DNA of 8,223 nt from Methanodesulfokora sp964525965 (lineage in GTDB: Archaea; Korarchaeota; Korarchaeia; Korarchaeales; Korarchaeaceae), in the NCBI GenBank assembly GCA_964525965.1, contig CAZGKA010000070.1, positions 1 through 8,223 of the forward strand, read 5' to 3'. Within the stretch, counting starts at the first letter, position 1. Every line of letters begins with the position of its first letter. The notes below the pieces were generated by a model. That model was not told the origin of the DNA and made no database searches. It worked only from the letters and a program-made list of their open reading frames with translations. Shown here one piece after another: positions 5,340 through 8,223 of the stretch. The translations under genes and the position numbers were made by a program.

Positions 5340-6256
5340 GCGTGAGGGTTTTGGTTGCCGACAAGGTAGACGGTGTCCTCCTCGATCTTCTCCGGGAGGA
5401 CGGTTTTTCTGTCAACTATCTCCCGGGGATCTCGCGCGAGGAGTTGATCTCGTCTATCGGAAGCTATGAGGTTCTGGTCGTGAGGAGCAGAACCAGAGTG
5501 GACGAGGAGGTCCTGAGGTCCGGAAACCTGAGGATCGTTGCCCGGGCAGGAGTCGGTCTCGACAACATAGACCTGGAGGCAGCCGAGAGGATGGGGGTCA
5601 GGGTCGTGAACACGCCCGAGGCGCCGATCGAGAGCGTTGCGGAGTTGACCATTGGAATGATGATAACGGCCGCCAGGAGGGTGAACGAGCTGAATCTAGA
5701 GCTGAGAAACGGTAGATGGAACAAAGGATTGGGGATGGAGCTCAGTGACAAGACTTTAACTCTCATCGGGCTTGGAAGAATAGGAAGGAGGGTCGCTGAG
5801 ATAGCGAAAGTTCTCGGAATGAGGATCATAGCTTACGACGTTGTCAGGGTGAACGTCGCAGGAGTTGAGCTCGTTGAAGATCTGGAGACAGCCCTGAAGC
5901 TGGCTGACGTGGTCTCTCTGCACGTCCCCCTCACGGACTCGACTAGGCACATGATAAACGAGGACACCCTTGCCTTGTTCAAGAGAGGAGCCCTCCTGGT
6001 GAACACCTCCAGAGGAGCTGTGGTCGACACCGGAGCTGTGCTCAGGGCCCTCGACGAGGGAACTCTCTCCTTTTATGCTGCTGATGTCTTGGAGCACGAA
6101 CCTCCCGAGACCGAAGAGGAATGGGCGCTTATCAGACATCCGAGAGCGCTGATAACCCCACACATAGGCAGTCAGACGAGGGAAGCTCAGAGGAGAGTGG
6201 CCCTGATGCTAGCGGAGAGGATAAGGAATGAAGTTGTTCACGCCAGGTCCCGTTGA
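5336..6256 (+). CDS. serA: D-3-phosphoglycerate dehydrogenase-type D-2-hydroxyacid dehydrogenase
   Basis: A 306-residue NAD-dependent D-2-hydroxyacid dehydrogenase, most likely oxidising 3-phosphoglycerate to 3-phosphohydroxypyruvate, the first step of serine synthesis. The Rossmann motif GLGRIG is at 145-150, with Asp168 at the end of the second strand favouring NAD over NADP. The catalytic trio is Arg226 (NTSRG), Glu255 (LEHEPP) and His276 (TPHIGS). AGVGLDNID (71-79) and the NTPEAPIESVAELTIG stretch are typical of SerA. It lacks the C-terminal ACT or intervening domains, as in short SerA forms, so serine feedback through ACT is absent. ATG 5336 is chosen because it overlaps the previous stop as ATGA and has GAGGTGG five bases upstream; a GTG at 5327 is less likely. 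Glyoxylate/hydroxypyruvate reductase is the main alternative. The 3' end overlaps the aminotransferase gene by 29 bases. Confidence 0.85.
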   Translation: MSVRVLVADKVDGVLLDLLREDGFSVNYLPGISREELISSIGSYEVLVVRSRTRVDEEVLRSGNLRIVARAGVGLDNIDLEAAERMGVRVVNTPEAPIESVAELTIGMMITAARRVNELNLELRNGRWNKGLGMELSDKTLTLIGLGRIGRRVAEIAKVLGMRIIAYDVVRVNVAGVELVEDLETALKLADVVSLHVPLTDSTRHMINEDTLALFKRGALLVNTSRGAVVDTGAVLRALDEGTLSFYAADVLEHEPPETEEEWALIRHPRALITPHIGSQTREAQRRVALMLAERIRNEVVHARSR

Positions 6257-7307
6257 GGTAAGTCCAGAGGTCTTGAAAGAGATCTCCAGGCCTGTGGTAT
6301 CTCACAGGTCTCAGGAGTTCAGAGAGATACTATCAGACGTGGTGGAGGGGCTAACAAGGATCTTCGGACTCGATAGCGGGAATATAGCCGTTCTGGCGGG
6401 ATCCGGGACTACGGCAGTAGATGCAATGATATGGAGCTTGGTGTCCCCCGGAGATGAAATCTTGGCCTTGGTCCACGGCGAGTTCGGCCGCAGAGCAGTT
6501 GCTTCGGCTGAAATGAGAGGGGCAAAAGTGGAGGTCCTGGAGGCTCCCCTCGGCAAAGTGGTGGATCCCGAATTAGTGAAGGAAAGGATCGAAGAAGGCG
6601 AGTACACACACCTCCTCTTAGTACATAACGAGACCAGCACTGGTGTGGCCTATAGACAATTAGCAAGGGTTGCCGAGGCTGCTAAGGACAGAGGAATGCT
6701 GGTCCTCGTGGACGCTGTCTCGGGGTTGGGTGGAGAGGAGCTTCACATGTCCAGATGGCACTTAGATGCCGTTGCTTCCTGCTCTCACAAGGCCCTAGCA
6801 TCCCCTCCAGGAGTTTCCTTCGTTGCTCTGTCTGACGAGGCTGTAAATGGGCTCAGAGGTGAGCTTCCCCCGATCCTCGACCTCAGGAGGTACGTGGACT
6901 TCTACGCTGGGAGGAAGGAGACCCCCTTCACCCCAGCCGTTAACAACCTGTACGCCCTGAGAAGAGCCCTAGAACTCATAATAAACATGGGAATTGACGC
7001 TTACGTAGAACTGCACAGGAGGAAGGCCTCTCTGCTCTACAGGGAACTCCCCAGACTCGGACTCCCTCCCCTACCCGACGAGCCCGTGAGGTCGAACACC
7101 GTGACGGTCTTCAGGACCGGCGATATGAACGCCAAGGAGGTGGTCTCCCTCCTGCTTGAGAGGGGCTTCAGGATAGCTTCAGGTATGAAGGACAGCGCTA
7201 AACATCTCATCAGGATAGGAACTATGGGCAACACCTCTCTGGAGGATCTGAGGGAGCTGATAGACTTGTTGAGCGAAGTGATCGAGGAGCTGTCGAGGAC
7301 GAGGTGA
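6228..7307 (+). CDS. Class V aminotransferase (serine-pyruvate / alanine-glyoxylate type)
   Basis: A 359-residue pyridoxal phosphate enzyme of the class V family. GSGTTA (58-63) fits the phosphate-binding turn and HNETSTG (133-139) is a family signature. Asp162 in VDAVSG pairs with the cofactor ring nitrogen, and Lys188 in CSHKALASPPG is the Schiff-base lysine. Arg329 in IRIGTMGN should hold the substrate carboxylate. The N-terminal TPGPVEV and SHRSQEF motifs place it with serine-pyruvate/alanine-glyoxylate aminotransferases rather than classical SerC. In archaea such enzymes are found beside SerA, where they are thought to convert 3-phosphohydroxypyruvate to phosphoserine. The overlap with the dehydrogenase supports that role. 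Serine-glyoxylate transamination is the alternative. ATG 6228 has GGAGAGG about eight bases upstream. Confidence 0.88.
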   Translation: MKLFTPGPVEVSPEVLKEISRPVVSHRSQEFREILSDVVEGLTRIFGLDSGNIAVLAGSGTTAVDAMIWSLVSPGDEILALVHGEFGRRAVASAEMRGAKVEVLEAPLGKVVDPELVKERIEEGEYTHLLLVHNETSTGVAYRQLARVAEAAKDRGMLVLVDAVSGLGGEELHMSRWHLDAVASCSHKALASPPGVSFVALSDEAVNGLRGELPPILDLRRYVDFYAGRKETPFTPAVNNLYALRRALELIINMGIDAYVELHRRKASLLYRELPRLGLPPLPDEPVRSNTVTVFRTGDMNAKEVVSLLLERGFRIASGMKDSAKHLIRIGTMGNTSLEDLRELIDLLSEVIEELSRTR

Positions 7308-7335
7308 CAGGCCTCGAGTCTCTTGGTGGAAGATC

Positions 7336-7373
7336 AAAACTTAAAACATCGGAAGGCCTAGTTCTCACGGAGG
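7336..7373 (+). promoter_or_regulatory. Promoter and ribosome-binding site of the HEPN-MNT pair
   Basis: The 73-base gap after the aminotransferase holds the AT-rich CTTAAAAC (about 7340-7347), 26-30 bases before a GGAGG at 7369-7373. The GGAGG lies seven bases before the TTG start. A transcription start near 7369 would make a very short leader and give the pair its own promoter, separate from the serine operon. Confidence 0.45.
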
Positions 7374-7380
7374 CGCTGAG

Positions 7381-7770
7381 TTGAGGCTTCCCAGGGAATG
7401 GACAGAAAGGGCAGACTTCCTGATCTCCGACGCCAGAAGACATCTACAGGAAGGAGTCTACTGGATGGTGTGCTTCGAGGCACAGCAAGCGGCTGAACTG
7501 TATCTCAAGAGCATTCACCTCGCCCTGACGGGGCTCCATCCCTACACCCACGACCTGGTCGAACTCCTGGATTCCCTGAAGGACCTGGATATAGAGCCTC
7601 CTGAGGACCTCTACACCTGCGCGGACGCCCTGACACCTCATTACACCATGTCGAGATATCCCGGGAGAAAGCCCGTGAGCTACAGCAGAGGTATTGCTGA
7701 GAGGTGCATCAGGTATGCCGAGGAGATCATCGGGTGGGTTAAGAGGAAGGCTCTTGAGATCGAGCTCTGA
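7381..7770 (+). CDS. HEPN-domain protein, partner of minimal nucleotidyltransferase
   Basis: A 129-residue all-helical HEPN protein. The first helix carries ADFLISDARRHL (11-22). The core is CFEAQQAAELYLKSIHLALTG (31-51), with the AQQAAE-LK pattern typical of the family, followed by HPYTHDLVELL (53-63). The third conserved block is PHYTMSRYPG (86-95). HEPN proteins paired with MNT proteins are often RNase toxins, but the catalytic R-x4-6-H motif of those enzymes is not evident here. The group with HY..SRYP may act through nucleotide binding instead, or be a tighter variant. The TTG start is supported by GGAGG seven bases upstream and by the need for the first helix. It overlaps the MNT gene by 17 bases. 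Confidence 0.88.
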   Translation: MRLPREWTERADFLISDARRHLQEGVYWMVCFEAQQAAELYLKSIHLALTGLHPYTHDLVELLDSLKDLDIEPPEDLYTCADALTPHYTMSRYPGRKPVSYSRGIAERCIRYAEEIIGWVKRKALEIEL

Positions 7771-8089
7771 GAAGCTCAAAAGAAGGGATGATCTCCTCGC
7801 GAGCTATGTGGAGAGGATAGTGGAGACATATCCAAGATCCGTGGTGGTCCTCTTCGGCTCGAGGTCCCGGGGAGAGGAGCTTCCTCACAGCGACTACGAC
7901 GTGGCGGTCATCCTGAAAAGCGTGAGGGATAAGCTATCAACGATCGAGGAGCTCAGGAAGCTCAAGCCCAGAGGTCTTCCACTGGACCTGCTGGTCTTCT
8001 CAGTGGACGAGCTATCTGATCCGATGGTCAAGAAAATGCTCAGGGGATGTAGGATTCTCCACAACGGTCTCGGGATTCGCATCGACTGA
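7754..8089 (+). CDS. MNT-type minimal nucleotidyltransferase, probable antitoxin to HEPN
   Basis: A 111-residue minimal nucleotidyltransferase (DNA polymerase beta fold). The active-site signature is complete: Gly35-Ser36, ten residues, then Asp47-Tyr-Asp49 (GSRSRGEELPHSDYD). The third carboxylate is Asp78 in LPLDLLVF. In studied HEPN-MNT systems the MNT protein transfers AMP onto the HEPN toxin and silences it; the same role is inferred here. I chose TTG 7754, which overlaps the HEPN gene by 17 bases and follows GAGGAAGG with a three-base gap. A longer frame to 7694 would add 20 Arg/Gly/Ser-rich residues that belong to the HEPN coding region read in another frame. A GTG near 7808 is a less likely short start. 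Confidence 0.88.
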   Translation: MRSSSEKLKRRDDLLASYVERIVETYPRSVVVLFGSRSRGEELPHSDYDVAVILKSVRDKLSTIEELRKLKPRGLPLDLLVFSVDELSDPMVKKMLRGCRILHNGLGIRID

Positions 8090-8223
8090 CGACAGGTTTG
8101 AGGGAGTGGAGGCGAACTTGGGGTCAGTGCTCGTTGACTGGAAGCTGAGGTTTAAGTTCCAACAGAGCATTTGAAACCGTGAAGCGTGAAGAGCTGAACA
8201 CAAAAACAATCCTTCCCAAATCC
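8090..8223. other. Gene-free 3' end of window
   Basis: No protein or RNA gene can be supported in these 134 bases; a TTG at 8098 opens only about 16 codons. A 28-base stretch at 8150-8177 begins GTTTAAGTTCC and ends TTTGAAAC, which resembles archaeal CRISPR repeat ends. It occurs once and the window stops 46 bases later, so no array can be called. Confidence 0.4.

Noticed and set aside
7694..7753. A 20-residue N-terminal extension of the nucleotidyltransferase
   Set aside because: It is the HEPN coding sequence read in another frame, rich in Arg/Gly/Ser, and the TTG at 7754 has a better ribosome-binding site.
1..8223. Insertion sequence, transposase, integrase or attachment site
   Set aside because: No such protein motif, terminal inverted repeats or target duplications were seen; the toxin-antitoxin pairs alone do not show a mobile element.

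Overview
The window looks like chromosomal DNA of a thermophilic, oxygen-sensitive archaeon. Arginine is mostly AGG/AGA and isoleucine is often ATA. TTG starts are frequent, ribosome-binding sites resemble GGTGA/GGAGG, and TATA-like boxes sit about 25-35 bases ahead of several genes. A rubrerythrin/superoxide reductase pair and two archaeal-style toxin-antitoxin pairs point the same way. A TACK-group lineage such as Korarchaeota or Thermoproteota is my guess, but the sequence alone does not settle it. Gene density is high, and nearly every base is explained by eleven genes plus short control regions.

Left part (1-2733, + strand): the C-terminal half of a ClC chloride channel/transporter with paired CBS domains, cut by the window edge. 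After it comes a 514-residue protein that joins an N-terminal membrane anchor, a PIG-L/LmbE-type zinc deacetylase domain and an alpha/beta-hydrolase (esterase-like) domain.

Middle part (2771-4336, all - strand, read right to left): rubrerythrin and superoxide reductase form a tight oxidative-stress operon. It is followed by a T-run and then a vapBC-type pair (AbrB-fold antitoxin, PIN-domain toxin, 20-base overlap). The vapBC promoter region is a striking set of nested palindromes.

Right part (about 4487-7307, + strand): a tightly coupled three-gene unit runs from a DUF89-family metal-dependent phosphatase-like protein to a phosphoglycerate dehydrogenase-type NAD enzyme (ATGA overlap) and a class V aminotransferase (29-base overlap). 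This looks like a serine biosynthesis operon in which the DUF89 protein may supply or protect the phosphatase step. The DUF89 gene has no normal start codon in frame with its conserved CxxC N-terminus. This implies a frameshift, recoding, a sequence error or a non-standard start.

The window ends with a HEPN/MNT (minimal nucleotidyltransferase) pair (7381-8089) and 134 bases with no gene I can support. The most notable items are the deacetylase-hydrolase fusion with an altered deacetylase histidine motif, the nested vapBC palindromes, the DUF89 start anomaly and its serine-operon context, and a superoxide reductase lacking the usual Glu ligand. I did not find a clearly new defence or mobile system.
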